Below, one piece after another: positions 1 to 14,100 of a stretch of 64,000 nucleotides of DNA. The notes below the pieces were generated by a model. The model saw only the letters and a program-made list of their open reading frames with translations, was not told the DNA's origin and ran no database searches. How positions within the stretch are numbered: the stretch's first letter is position 1; every line of letters begins with the position of its first letter. Position numbers and translations under genes: made by a program. Source of the stretch: Hirudo medicinalis (lineage: Eukaryota > Annelida > Clitellata > Hirudinida > Hirudinidae); NCBI GenBank assembly GCA_011800805.1, contig MPNW01000087.1:30180-94179 (forward strand). Direction: 5' to 3'.

Positions 1-239
1 CTTGAAGTTCTGTTTGAACATATGCCACTCTAATCAAACTCTGAATCGTTGTCTTTATAATAATTATATATTCTTTGGTTTTTGAAATTCCACAATGAAA
101 CTTTTCTTTTAGTTGCATCAGCTCCATTATCTTATCTCGCTATTTTGAATACAACGGAAATATTAGGAAAAGTGTATGTAAGGTTGTTGACTGAGTTTAA
201 AAAAAATATCTTCAGCATTTGTTGAAAGAATATTCTCTC
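1..239. other. AT-rich non-coding edge
   Basis: No exon, RNA gene or repeat is recognisable before the retrotransposon remnant that begins near 240. Confidence 0.5.
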
Positions 240-1135
240 TGGAGGTCTCCCGACTAATCAGCTCTCTCCCAAATAAACAATGCAAGATGGACTCCATCCA
301 AACCTGGCTTCTTAAGGAGCTCTCTGTGCTAATAACCCCCCTTTTATTGTCTCACTATTTAATAAATCTCTCACATCTCTTGAGGTTCCCTTACTTTTCA
401 AGGTTGCCCAGGTTAGACCTGTGATAAAAAAAACATTCTTGACCAGAATCAGCCATTATCATTCCGATCAATATCTAACCTCAGTGTTATCTCAAAAGAG
501 CGACTGGTTTTGAGTTGTATCCTGGTCTATCTTGAGACTAATTCATTGCTTCCGTCAACTCAGTCGACCTAGCGTCAGCACCACTCCACTGAGACTGTTA
601 TGTTAAAGCAAGTCTCGGATATATGGATGGCGATTGATAGAGGGGATATGGTTCTTCTCCTTCTTCCTGATATGTCTGCTGCATTCGACACATTTGGTCA
701 CAGTTTTCATTGAGAGACTCGACAAAACAATTGCTGTTCGCCAGACAACTTTGGGCTGGTTTGAATCACAGCGAAAAAACAAACGAACTCATCTCATTGC
801 CACAACATCTTCTTTTCTCCACATACGTCGCTGAAATTGAGCAACTTGTAGCTCGTCATGGCTTTCTCCAGTGTGCTGACGACACCCAAATATACGCATC
901 GTGAAAACCATATGGAATGCTTCATCTTGCCCTCCGCAAGTTGGACTTCGTCGAGCCGACTCAGGTTGAACTCTCGACAAGACGGAAGCCATCTGTGGTT
1001 TCATTCTTCTCCTCGATGCATTTTCATCCCATCAATTCAGGAGCCATTATTACCCCATGCTCACGTAATTCGGGTTGCTGCTTGCTGTTACACCAAGCTT
1101 CGAGTCCTCAAGGAAGTAGAACCATTGGTCCTATG
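240..1135 (+). mobile_element. non-LTR retrotransposon RT fragment (CR1/L2-like)
   Basis: Conceptual translation across shifting frames gives a reverse transcriptase of the CR1/L2 type. An N-terminal stretch with TWLLKELS near 300-330 leads to the catalytic-Asp motif MSAAFDT at 672-692 and the second catalytic motif CADDTQIYAS at 872-901, a variant of the usual YADD box. The reading frame breaks several times and no endonuclease domain is visible, so this is a dead, 5'-truncated copy. The clade is a family-level impression from these motifs. Confidence 0.8.
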
Positions 1136-3070
1136 TGAAATTTTCATTTCTCTTATTGTTGAAAGAAGGAACAGCATGTAGGAGTTTCTGATAATTTGGC
1201 GCCTTTCCCCTTAACATTATTAATTTGATATCCAATTTTGAAAATTTGGTGTCCCCGTACTACGTTACAAATTATCATAGCAGTGACATTGTCTAAGATG
1301 TGAAATTTTATGAATAAAACATTGTTTCAATCTAAAATAAGGAAAAAACTCATATAAATATTAAATTCTAAAATTTTGTAGAACTAAATATATCACATGA
1401 ACTAGAATTAGAACTTAAATTATTTTGAGAACCAGATAAATAATTAAAGCTAAAATTATTTTTAGAACCAAAATAACGCTATTTCACATATATTCCAATT
1501 GAGCTTTGATATTTTTGGGAATTGTGTTTGCCTCCAGTTGCAGACACTGGACTCAATCAAATGCAAGCTTGCCAGCACTGCCGTAAGAATATGGTTGAGG
1601 AGACTGTCACTTACTTAAGGAAGAACTTTCGCCTTCTTTGGCAGTGCTGGCAAAGCATTTGCATTCATGCAGTCAGAGATGCCTTTTCAGCTTTTTTCCG
1701 TGGGGAAATCGCTCTGACTGACAAGATGACCTTTTGTTCCTTCTTACTTTTACTTGTTGTTTCTCTTTTTGAGCACCTCGTATTTCGAATATGCATGTAT
1801 TACTTTTTCTACTCTTAGTTTTTTTTTACTATTTTCACTCTTCCTCCTGCTCCTCACTCTGATATGATATTGAATATGATAAAAGTCAATAAAACTATTT
1901 CATATATGTCTTTGAAGACACTAATGACATCGCTTCCAAACCGATAGATTAATTAAATTTATTTTAATCATGTAATTAAGTCTATTTTAATACTTTACTT
2001 TTCTCGTCATCTTTATCAGTTTCGTTTGCTGGCAATTTATTTTATTTAAAGTTTTGTGCATAATTAACTGGTTTAGCCGAAGGCTCTGGTGATGCCTGAA
2101 ATTCAAATGGCCAGCTCTTAGTCATCCATTCAAACACACGAAAGTCTTTAAAAAAATATCCGGAGAACAGCAGTTTCAGTGGAATGGTATTGACGATAGG
2201 CAGACTGCTCAGGAAGAAGGTTGTGGAGATTTAGGTGATCTACGTATATTAGACTGATCCTGGTAATGAAATAAACTTTAGAAGCAGATTAAACAATTTG
2301 TAAAAAGCAGCAAAGCAATTCTCCACAATACCGCGCAATGTACAACAATTTATAGGATATTTAAGGAATATGAACAGCAAATTAAATGGAACAGAATTAT
2401 TATATTTAATTTCAATAGATATAGTTGAATATAACCTACCGTGAACGGTTGAAACTTATCAAGCAGATTGAAATCAGCAAAGCCGTTCAGACATTTGTAG
2501 AAGAGGCAAAAGTCATTTATAAGTCTGAGTTCTTCTAACGATCTTAGGTATACCTTTAGAACTTTTAGTATAAATATAATACATAATAAAAAAATTATGT
2601 TCACGCCATGAGTGTCCACATGACAAGCTCCGTACTAAATCAGCGTTATGGGTGCTTATTGGTGCATTATTTCCTATTAGTCTTTTCCTCTTTTATTTGC
2701 ATTGAAATCAATTAATAAGAATAAGAAAGAAATACAAACAAAATAAATCAACTCATCTCAAAAGACATTCCTAAGGGAAATGTATCTTGGAGTGCCTACT
2801 TTAAGAAATGAAAATTGGGCAGAAATAAAATTTTCCAAAATTTGACATAGGTTCTGCCAAATCCATATGTGTTTTACCTTGGAAGCTGTTCATTTTTTCT
2901 GTTTGCTTATTTGTTTGATTATTCTGGACTGTGAATAGACTCTTTGCTTAGACTCTTGTCATTCAATAAATCAATAAATACAATCAGATGTGCAAGTAGT
3001 CTGATTTCTGGAATTTGTATTTAGTCGATATTTTTAATGCCTCCAAATGTGAAGGCACAATCGCCCGACA
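1136..3070. other. AT-rich non-coding stretch
   Basis: Apart from the inverted repeat at 1543-1678 I see no supported gene. Short open frames here have no recognisable domain and no convincing splice context. Confidence 0.5.
1543..1678. repeat. long imperfect inverted repeat (hairpin)
   Basis: The arm at 1561-1582 is nearly the reverse complement of 1640-1664. Both arms share a TTGCCAGCACTGCC core and an ATGCAA block, with a 3-base bulge between them. Weaker pairing continues outward to about 1543 and 1678, and the loop is about 57 bases. The core CCAGCACTGCC recurs at 27412-27422 in a SINE-like segment, so the hairpin may be two head-to-head copies of a short repeat rather than an RNA gene. 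Confidence 0.65.
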
Positions 3071-3200
3071 ATTTATATAGCGCCACTACCCAAAGGGCGC
3101 TCCCTGGTGGTGCAGGCCGGGTTGCGAACACGACTTATTGCGATTGTTGCCATTAACTCTGCACGCAGGAACGCAACCCATTGAGCTAACCTGCACGCCT
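3071..3200 (-). mobile_element. tRNA-derived SINE copy
   Basis: Read on the minus strand, an A-box-like TTAGCTCAATGGG (3176-3188) is followed by a B-box-like GTGTTCGCAACCC (3119-3131), then CTGCACCACCAGGGAGCGCC and a GGCGCTATATAAAT tail. The two Pol III boxes are about 50 bases apart, as in tRNA-headed SINEs. Related copies lie at 22121-22234, 27019-27153 and 61150-61250. Confidence 0.75.
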
Positions 3201-3439
3201 CACCAAGACGAGATTCGAAATTTTTTATTTTTTGTATTTTTTGTATTTTATAAATTTTATCTAAAATTTTTCGAATAAAAAAAGTTTTTATATGGTTGTT
3301 TGGAATAGTTGGTGATAATTGGTGATAGTAATTACAGACATTCGATGTCTAATGAACCAGGCATTGTTAACGTTAGTTATTAAAGTATAGCAATTATGAA
3401 ATTAAGGTTGGTAAGCGTAAATCATAATGTAATGTAATG

Positions 3440-3900
3440 CTTACAAAAATATTGTTTGTGAAAAGATTTTTACGATTCGTGAGTGAGACGATGATGATTT
3501 GGGGAGGAATTTCCAGCAAAAGATTAACTTTGGCCTTTCTGGGTGGAGATAGTCTTCAGTAGATTACATCAAAGTATTAGATGATCAACTCCAGCCTTTT
3601 GGGGAATTTAATATGGAGGAAATTTTTTCTATTGCAAGATAATTTCCAAGTTGACGAAGACATTGGTCCAAAGTAGAAATTTGAAAGTTATGAATTGGCT
3701 AGCCAGTTCTCGAGACTTAAATCTTACTGAAAACGGATAAAAAATCTGGATAATGTTATTGAAACTGGTTTAACATAGGAAGGCAGTTCCATCCCAAATC
3801 TGACCTGGAAAACGCCATTAGGAGAGCTTGGAAAGAATTGGGAGGAAAATTCATATAAACTTTAATAAAATCAATGGATAACAGATGTTTTAAAGTAATT
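3440..3900 (+). mobile_element. Tc1/mariner transposase fragment (dead)
   Basis: Around 3494-3560 the + strand reads MIWGGISSKRLTLAFLGG, the block before the second catalytic Asp in Tc1/mariner transposases. It is followed by YIKVLDDQLQPF, then LQDN (second Asp), WLASSRDLNLTENG (the Ser-Pro-Asp-Leu-Asn-Pro-x-Glu-Asn region with changes) and a degenerate C-terminal helix. Frameshifts and stops interrupt it and the N-terminal DNA-binding half is not visible. I did not find intact terminal repeats. Confidence 0.75.
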
Positions 3901-3960
3901 GAGAATACAGGAAACATTATTTTCTATTAAAAAATATTTCGTTTCGTTTGTTTTTTTACA

Positions 3961-4030
3961 TGAGTTTTAGTCATTTTAGACGTTTTTTGAATTTTTAAAT
4001 TAATATTTTAACGAAAAGTTCAGAGATAAT

Positions 4031-4062
<32 letters not shown>

Positions 4063-7000
4063 GTTACAAGGCATACTAAAATTTCACCAAAATCATATTT
4101 TATTTAGTGAGTTATGAAATTATGGGGTGTCCTCATGGTTTCCGTTAGACTGCTAGACGTATTGTTATTACACCCAAATCTATATATATCTGCCAGTCCA
4201 TGCATTAATCCATAAATATTCAAAAACATTATATAAAATATGTATCATAATATATTAATAATAACATTATCTATGATAACAATTATTATTATAATTAATA
4301 ATAATTAATAACAATTAACGATTTATAATATTGTTGAAATAAACCGGGGGTCCGTAAACTTGGGAAGTTTTCTAGTAAGTTTATTGAGCAAGTATTCGGT
4401 TAATAGGACTGAATAATCGAGTTGAGAATTTGTGTGGAACTGTAAGATTTGTAGTAACTGGTGTGAGATTTTTGAATCTTATGAGATCATGTGGGATGTC
4501 TTTAAACTTAATCGGTGATCATTAGTTGTAGTTAGTTGTAGAAGATTCTAAATATAACAATAACTTAATTAATAAACTTAATTAATATAAACTTAATTAC
4601 AAAAACTGGTTTTTCGCATTATCAATAGCATAAACTCTATGAATAGGAAGAATTATAATGGTTACTTTGAAACTACTAGATATTTTTTTAGAGAAATGTC
4701 ATTCAACAAAATACCTTAAACACAGACATTAAATCCACAAAAGAAACTAAAATAAAATAACTCAAGGGTAAGCCTTAAGGAAGCTCTCGCTTCTGACTGA
4801 CTCTCTCAATAACAAATTATTATTAGATATTGAATCTAATGTAATCAATGAATAAATTGAATCAATGTAAGGAAATAAAAACTTATGAACCAATTAAAGA
4901 ATAATGCGCATTATGTACAATTTATGAGATTTTTAACGTAATAGGTAAAGAAGATTGAAGTTGATTTTTCACTGTTGAGGGAATTAAAGAATATAATCTT
5001 GGACCGTAACATTGAAAAGATATTAAATTTACTTTTCCTTTTTTTAAATGTACATCGAACACTTTTAGATGATTTTTAGATGTTCTTACCGCATTCGAGT
5101 TTTAGTTGATTTACTGCATTATTTTATTCGTTTCTATTCCAATCCGTTGATTGTTCTTTAATTTTAATTTTCCTTTATTCTAAGAAAATTATGAAAATGT
5201 GCTTAAAATATGGTTATTTCGATCATTATCGAGAATGGTGCGTGAGTGAATGAGTGAGTACGAAGGGCACGTGAGCATGCATTTACCGACTTTCTATTTA
5301 AAGAGCATTTTGTCGCTATCTCACATGTCGTCTTGTCCATAAATAAATTGGAGATTGCAGAGGATGCTTGCTACGATATTATGCAAGGATTGTAATTTAG
5401 GAAACGTTTGCAATTTCACTGCACTTGGATTGTCACTTACCACTTTCAGAAATAAAGGTATTTTTTTCTATCTCCAGCAGTCTAAGTTTCAAGACAGTTT
5501 AACTTCAATATTTGGTCAATGGCAAATGTCAATTAATATTAAGTACACAAATAAAGACAAATATTATTCAAATTAAGTACGAAAGAAGATGCACAAGCTG
5601 TGACCAGTTCATTAATTAAAGAGATTAAATACATGCAAATGTACTTAAATAAACGTCCAGATTGACAAAAATTATCGTGAAACATAAAATCATCCCGATG
5701 ATAATTTCGTCATATGTTATTTTTCATTCGTTGAAAAAAATCTTTAAGATAAAAAAAATGCTGGTTTCCAGATTTTGTCGCACTGATGAAAAATTTTAGT
5801 TTTATGGTTTCTTGCGAAACTTCCGTCGATAATTTTTTCAATATGAGCTGCTGGCAACAGATTTCATGAGGAGTGTGTTCAATAAACATTTGGCATACCG
5901 GCCAATCTATAAATTTATATTTATTTTTTTTATAAATTATTAGTTCATTGTTATAATTCTCTTTTAGTATAATTGCTATACAGCTTGAGGATCATATTCG
6001 AACAATTTGTTACAAGTTCACGTTATCTCAAGATTGTCAAAATCTCAACGAAATCAGTAAAGTCCAAATTTCATGAATAACCACATCATCGTCCATTCAC
6101 CCGATTGGGACTTGTCATCAAATTTTTACGGAAGCAACTTATCAACTTATCTAATCATAGACTTTATTAGACTGTTTGAAGTTGATATGTTTTTTAAACG
6201 TTTTATTTACTCATTTTGTTTAAGTAACCGAAAGACAAGTCAGCCTATTCAAATATGACAATGAATAATTTAAGTTGATTTATTATTTTTCAAACAAATA
6301 TGAAACTGTAAGGAATATCTCAAGGTGAAATAAAAACAAAACAAAAACTTCAAATTCAATCAACAAAAACATCGATGATTTTACGTAAACGTCATTTAAG
6401 AGATTATCGGATGATATTTCTCATAATGTTGATAAGGGCTTTTTTATTTATGGTTATTCTGGTTGTTTTACTTGGAATTCAACTTTTTTTAAATAAGCAA
6501 ATTTTTAACCAATGAGATTACTATGAAAATATTAGTTTGTTGGTCTTTAGATAAGAGAATGTACGTATGGTTTTTGTCTTACAATCGTTTGTGTGTTGCG
6601 AAGCATCATATCCTCTAAAAATAATGTATATTAAACAACAAATTACGCAACGACACAATTACATTATTTTTAGGAGAAAATTTTCTTCATTGCAAACTAT
6701 TTTTACTTTCCTTTCCCTTAAATTACTATTTAATTTTTTTAATTACCATTTACCATTCTTAAATACTACTGCTTTATTAACATTCGAGGCTTACCATGAA
6801 TATTCTAAAACACAAATGATGGAAACTAATGATAGTATACTTTCTTCAAGCGAACCGTCATTTACAATGTCTTCAAAATATTTTATTAACTTGCAGATTC
6901 GTGAGGATAATGTGACAATGTTTTGAAATTTAGCCATTTAATGGAACAAATAACTCAAAAAAGCATGTTGCAATGCAAATCAATGAAATCAATATAATAA

Positions 7001-8399
7001 TTAGTGATGACATTTAGTTTATCGTTTTTATTATTTTTTAACATTTACGATTGATGGCTTTCAGTGAATGTTAAATGAGAAGATGACGATTAATTCGACA
7101 TGTTGATCGTTTTGAGGCCAGCAAGATTGAGTCCTTATGCCTTCATCACCGTTTTCCTTAGGGGTGAGTTTCAAGCAAGTATTAACTTGAACTGTAAATT
7201 ATTTATTTGATGTCGAGCTATATCGCAGCATCTTTTGATTTTCATTGAAACAACGTAAGGCAAAGTAATATTACTACAGTCAATTTTCGAATAAAATAAT
7301 GTTTTCTCTCAAGTTTTCTTTAAAGACTTTCAGGAGGTGTTGGATTTTAGAACAATTGTAGACTCGTTTTCTTTATTGGAATGAAATGTTAGTACTTTAG
7401 GTTATGTCATGATGTCGAGTAAGACATTATTGTGCAAAGTGATATTTCTTTGTCACATTTATTTGCTCCAGGATTTCAAAGATTAAACTTCAAATGACGA
7501 TGAAAATTCACATTTGATAATCAAAAATGATAAATGTTTTAAAGCTTTAGAGCTTCTCCTTTCATTTTGTGATTTAATAACTCTGATTATCTTTCTTGAA
7601 ATTATCTTCCATAACATCTACAAATTTAGGTTTTTATATTTTCGTTGTTATTCCCTTGTTATTTATTGTTCTCTATTTATTGTATTTTTAAGACCTAAGC
7701 ATTTGTAAAAATAAATTGTAGTCACCATCAACTTCCTTTTATCAACAAGCTAAATTAATAAACCTCAAAACGAATTGCAAACTGTTTTGGCTTCGTTACT
7801 TTTTTTTTCTAGTTATTCTCGTTCCAATACTACAGAAATTATTAGAAACCGATATCGTATGCTATTTCTTGAATTCTTCTGAAGAAATATTTTTTGTATG
7901 CTGTCATTAAAAGAGAATAAAATTTTCAGCAAATCGAAGATGGATGATGACATGTTTGCGAGTGCAGCAACTATTGGGGTCAGTTTAGAAAATTGAAAGA
8001 AATTTCGCCCATTCATATTCTGGCGGATCTGCGATGTAATTAAACAAAGATACTTATTAAAATGAGATGTATAAATTACATATCATATTGAATTTCCACA
8101 TAAAGTGTAATTTAATCCTTCATTTATAAGGTGAGTTAGTGTGCAGGGCCTCTAAACCATTTTTATTTTTTAAAGTTTTTAGAAAGCAAGTCGTCAAACA
8201 AATCGTAATAATGTAGGCTCATATTTGCTTTCTTTAAATTAATGCAAAATTGCGGTTGTAATAGCAAAAATATTTCTATACTTTTTATGCCTTACCAGCA
8301 AGTATTCGTTCATAAGTCATCATTGCACTTGAGTCGGTTTGGCAGTAATATTATTATGTTATGGGAATAAATTATAAACTTTAATATTTTAAGATCCGG
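3961..8399. other. long AT-rich non-coding stretch
   Basis: Nothing supportable beyond the TA run at 4038-4062. Several short open frames (for example 6567-6926 and 7514-7708) are rich in Phe, Leu, Ile and Tyr, as expected from translated AT-rich DNA, and carry no motif I recognise. Confidence 0.5.
4038..4062. repeat. (TA)n microsatellite
   Basis: About twelve TA units directly after a short CA run. Confidence 0.95.
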
Positions 8400-9300
8400 G
8401 CGAGATCCCTAAAAAGTTGCCCGACCCTTGGGCACTTGGCCTCCTGCCCCCTCCTCTTGGCGGCCCTGTTAATGGATCGGTTATAAAGGTGCTACATTTA
8501 TTATACATGTTTGGTGCAAAGTTTGAACCCTCGGAGAGTTCTTCCCATGACGGCAAAAGCTGTTCTCAATCCATTTTGCTCCATCATGCGCACTTATTTT
8601 CTGTTGTAGAACTGAGGTGATTATGGTTACATACCACTGATGCTCAAGTATATGGAGCTTACAAAGCTGTATCTATTATTATTGCTACTTAAATTGTTGT
8701 TTTTAAAAGAAAGTACGAAGATGGATTAGAGCTGATTATTCAGGAAAGAAGGAAGAAGCAATTAACCAAGGCAGGGCTGCATGGTAACAACATATAGAAG
8801 ATGTCTCTAATCCTGCTAGCTTTTTTTATGCGATCGCTATTGACCAGCTACCTTCTAATTTGCTAAGGTCTAGCAGAACCATCATACGTGATATCTGCTG
8901 TTGGACAGAGGCATTCCACCACGTCTTTTCAAATTGCACTTATGCCCAGAGTTGTTGTTAAACACGTCAACGTGCTTCAGAAAATGAGGGAAACCTTCAA
9001 AGCAGTTGCCAAAGTGAACGATCGCATGACTGCAACGCAAAATGAGAATTTGAAGGAAGTCTTCTGACGCTCATGGAACGGGATAAGCCGGAGAAAGAAT
9101 CATCGTTAAAACATTGGTTTTTCGAGGGATAATGCAACTGGTTTCAGGTTTGGTATAAGCATCCCCATCGTCCGGAGAAGGCGAAGCTACTTTGTGACGT
9201 TTGTGCAGAAAGTCTCTGGCTGGCGTCGAAGCCACACGAGAGAAGGTTAAAATGCTAAATGAGCCTCGTGGACGAACCATTGAGAATTCCCCAGTCAGAA
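8400..9300. other. unidentified segment less AT-rich than its flanks
   Basis: This block is clearly less AT-rich than its surroundings. It contains open frames such as 8417-8620 on the + strand and 9071-9280 on the minus strand, but neither has a domain I recognise. Composition suggests a decayed transposon or gene fragment. Confidence 0.3.
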
Positions 9301-11158
9301 TCCCGTAATTAAAAAGTTCTCTAATTGATCACTTATTAATGTGTCACTTTTAGAATAGACTAATAACATCAAATAAGGTGATTAATTAAATTAATACCTG
9401 GTCGTAAATTATGAACAAGAAGTTAGATATAAACAATTTAAATACTGCGACCTCCTAAGAGTTGAATAATATTTATTAATATTATTAATTAATAATTAAT
9501 CTTTAAGTTAATTGATAATTGTTACTTTAATCAACATTCACGGTGGTTTATATTTATAAAAACGTTTCATATTTTATATGAATCCGTCGAAGAATAAAGA
9601 CGAGGGTATGTAATTGTTAGATGTAAGGTAGAAGATTGACAGAAGATAGAACAAGCAGCCTATTTGCTTTGCTTCTCATCTGGAAGAAGTCAACAAAAGA
9701 GGACATTTACGACTTTTCGATGACACTTACATCGATATCCAGTTTGCTTCTCCTATAATTTCTTTTCGCACGCGCAACTTCAGGGCTTCAAAATCTTTTG
9801 AAGTATGTAGAAAATTATTAATTTCGGTGAGAATAAGAGCAACGTTTCCCTTTATAAATTGTTATTTCCCAGAACAGATTTTAAAATAATATTTTTAATT
9901 AAGCCTAAGACTTAACTAAGACGTGATATTTGAATTATTTTTAAAAATAATTCATTAAATTAAGATTTTTAATTTAGGTACTTTAATTCATTAAATTCAT
10001 TTTAAAGCTTTGTCGGTGTTTTGTAGGACCCATGCGGGTCAAACATATAGCAAATCATATTAAGTAATATATGTTTCTTTGTATTTAATTCGAAAGATAA
10101 GTTTCACATTTACTTTATATTGCTATAAAATAAAAATTGTGAAGAAATTGGAATGCCATTATGAATGACTAACTTGATGATGATGATAATACGTCAGTGT
10201 GATTAAATTATCTCTGAATCGCCGTTAAATCACAGACTGATTGAATTTGCAGCCAAATTAAAGCATTTAATGTTTAAAAATTAAAATAATTCTTAACCTC
10301 GACCTTTTTTTTTTGAATGACACGCTTCAGTCAATTAGACGCAGTTTTATTGATCCAAACATCCAGAATTAATTTCTTCTTTTTCCAGATTTATTTTCAG
10401 ATATTGAAATTAAATAAACCATCTAATATTTCAGATATTTAACAACTGCGTTTTCAAAAATAACATTACAAATTAATTATAGTCTGTTTAAAGGCAACTT
10501 GATAGCATTTCCTTGTTGGAACTCCAGCATAACTTCAATTAGATTTAAAGCTCTCTAAATGTTCTGAAATATTCACGATATTTTATGTTTTATGCGATAA
10601 GGAATTAAATTCTTGACATTATTTAAAGCTTTATTCTTGAGAAGATTAAATAAAATTAATTTGAATTCACAACAAACTTATAAATTAGTCGAAAAATGAA
10701 TCATGATTCTGGAAGAGTTTATTTATCGATAATTAACGACATCGATTTTTTAATTATTAATATGAACAATTAACGTTAAAATATATCCAATGTTATTTCT
10801 CAATAAATTACATGTTTAAATACGACAAGAAAGAATAATTCGAAATGATATAAAAAAGAACGTTGGAAACATCCTAAATAAGGCACAAATTGATGCGAAC
10901 GAAAGTGGCATTTCAATGGAAAGTGGATATTGTGTGCTGGAAGTGATTAACAACGAAGCAATCATGGAAGTAACCATAAAAAAAAGATCACACTTCCATT
11001 TGCTCAATTATTTCAAATAAATTTATTTGGTACGCATTTCCAAAATGGCATCAAACGTAAATGTTATAAGTGATTTTGTACTCGCAAGTTTTTTTTTAAA
11101 CTGAACATTTTTGTCGAGTTTGAATAAAAAGTTAAAGTGATGACAATTTTAGTTGCAG
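9301..11158. other. AT-rich DNA upstream of the Ig gene
   Basis: No exon with a signal peptide that would join in phase 1 to the first recognised Ig exon could be found here. Only short AT-driven open frames are present. Confidence 0.4.
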
Positions 11159-14100
11159 GATACTTCTACAACATGACCAATGACAATCAACACCATGTGT
11201 TAGAAAAAGGAAAGTCAACAGTTCTTGAATGCGAATTCCATGCTGATAGTTACAACCTTTTCAACAATCCAGTACTGTGGACAAAAATTCAATTAAACGA
11301 ACGGACTCCTGTCAACTTACTGGGAAACTTAAATGAGCCATTTGCTTCGACGAACAGATTTGAGGTTTCTTTCACTGCATCACCGCCCAGATATCGCTTC
11401 GAATTGTCAGTTTTAGGTAAGTTAACAGTCTGAAGGTGTCTTAAGTCTATTAAGTTGAGTCTTAAGTTGATTTTACTTCATAAAAACGTTAACAGCCTTT
11501 TTCATTATAGAATACGAATAACGCTTAAAGAGTTAGTGTTTTTTTAACTCTTGCAACTCAGTATCAGCATCATCAACATCGGCCTTCTTGGCGATCCGAT
11601 GATGAAAATATTAGTGAATGGAAGCTGGCGTGCTTGAGCAAGCCTGTCTATCTGATGATTGAAACCATTCGTCATTTTATTTCCTCAGTTCCTGGACAAC
11701 GTCAATTATTACGATATCAATCAGTTGAAGCGTTCAAAAGCCAATTTGGCTCAATCTGCATGAACTCTTGAGAAACTGATAATTTGATGAAGAACCAGGA
11801 ATTTTGAAAATTTCACAAAATGTCTTAGATAAAGAATGTACATTTGTTTTTAAAGTGGATTAGAAGACATCTAATATTTTTGGAAATTATTAATAAGATG
11901 ATATTACGGAAGTTAAAATAATTTTTTTTAATTTCTAAATTCAATTACTACCTTCAAATTCAGCACAATGTTTATAACTTCATCAAGTTGAGAAATGAAA
12001 ACAGGTGTGAATGGAAATAAATAAAATTTTAAATTGTAAAACAAAAAGGGTTGTTTTAACTCTTGAAATCTTGTAGTTATTATTTCTGATGTTGTTAACA
12101 TTGTCAACTACTTCATATTTTATGCAAAAAAATTTAGTACCTCGAAACAGTAAGAATTTCCTTGGTTCTGTTTATTTAACTAATCTCTAAGGAGCGAACC
12201 CAAGCGAAAATAATTAATAAGATGTATTGATGGATGATAAGCTGAATTTCTATGTAAATGAAAATTCGAAAATTTAAAAACTTTATTATCCGACCAGATG
12301 TCACTCCAGAAGATAGCGCCAATTACACTTGTGAAGTCAAAGCATCGAATTTCCTCGTCTTGGCTTCCATGATGCACTTTCTTTATGTCAGGGGTTATTA
12401 GTTGTGTACTTCATTTTTAGTTTTTCTAAAACAATATTTTATTTTACTTTTGTCTTTCTGGCATCACATTAACTACTTGATTTTGTTTAAGATGACGTGA
12501 AGAACTTATTTATGGTCCACGGCAATGAGGTACCATTTGGCCACCGTTTGAAGTCGTCGGTCATTAAAGTAATCGAAGGTAAACCAGTCCGATTAACTTG
12601 CATATCCTTTGGTGGTTATCCGCCACCAAAACTCGAGTTGAACCTTGGAAAACAGGACATCACCGCATTATTTGAGTTTCGTTCTAGCGCTATCTTGAGC
12701 GGAAGTCGGGGAATGCGAAAAGTAACCTACAAGAATGAAAGATGGATGAACAATATGAGGTGATTTTTTTTTTTGGTTTCTTAAGGTTTAAAATTTTTAT
12801 GTGTTATATATGCATACATATTTATATTTGAATCCTAGAACATTATTGCCATTCAGGTTAGCTCAATGGGCTGCGTTCTTGCATTCTTGGGATATTGTAG
12901 TGCCTTCACACATTTTTGTCCGATTCATCAAGTTATGCTGAGGACATTACTAAAATACTACTGCTACTACTATTACTATGAAACATTTTGTTCAGCCAAT
13001 GACCATAGTGTGGACATTGATTGCAATTTTGAATATTGAAATTTGTCAAAATATAAGCAGTTATTGTAATATTAATATCATTGGTTGTCCGTCGTCAATC
13101 TTCGGTCTCTTCGTCCGTGTCTTCACCAGGTGCTGTGCTTGAAGAACTTCCAGATCTTGTAGGTCTCCTGCAATACTCAACATCCACATCCATATTCTTC
13201 TTGTAACTTCATGTGCTTTCCAACAATTCCAGGACTGCCAAGAGACTGACCCCATCCAATTCAATATGAGAGCTGTGATCAACCCTTTCTGCCTTCCTGC
13301 ATCGGCAATCGGGTTGTTCTGCTTCATCCATCTGTGAATGTCGGGCTTGTCGTACTTATTCACTTTAAATTAATGGATTCTCTCCAATCCCACGGTGTCC
13401 TTTACGACCGCCACATTGCAAACGATGTATTCTGACTTGCTCCATGCACAGAGAACTGGAATTTTTGTTCCTAGCACCGTTGGAATACTGGGTTCCGACT
13501 TCGTCTTGCATGACGAGGACCATTGGTTCTGGGGCAATTCTGAACAATGTGGCCCAGAGACTCCACATTTTCACAGCCGGCATGTTCATATATTGTGTTA
13601 GCCAATGGATTTCTCCTTGCCGATTGCAGCCTATTGTGTAGGACAGCGGCGCGAACTTTTGTGCATTGCAAAAACTGATGGGTTGGCATCCTGTCAACAC
13701 CATCCACCAACCACTCGCTAGGGACCACGACATTCACAAACGACTTTAATCCATACCCATCAACTGTTTTGTACATTTGCTCCATACTAGCCAGGTTTCC
13801 AGAATTTCCTGACTTCATGATAGTTGTATTTTGGTGCAATACGTCCATTAAGAAACTGTCTTTATTCTTGCTTGTTGCAAGAAGTTAGTCATCCTTCGAA
13901 TTTTTACCTCCGGAATCCAACTTCGTAATTGGAGAACTTCCAGTCCACCAAATCTGACAGAGGCATGTAATAATGCGTTCGTGGTATCTTTTGGCAATCG
14001 TAGCCATCTCCGCACTGAACTTCTAATTGCAACATGAGAGCGGCATTAAGGGATCGGAGAGCAAGTTTTTCGAAAGTGAGGTGAAAATGAACCAAACTTG

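Noticed and set aside
6567..6926. 119-codon open frame in the 4-8 kb stretch
   Set aside because: Composition is that of translated AT-rich DNA (Phe, Leu, Ser, Asn, Tyr); no motif or gene context.
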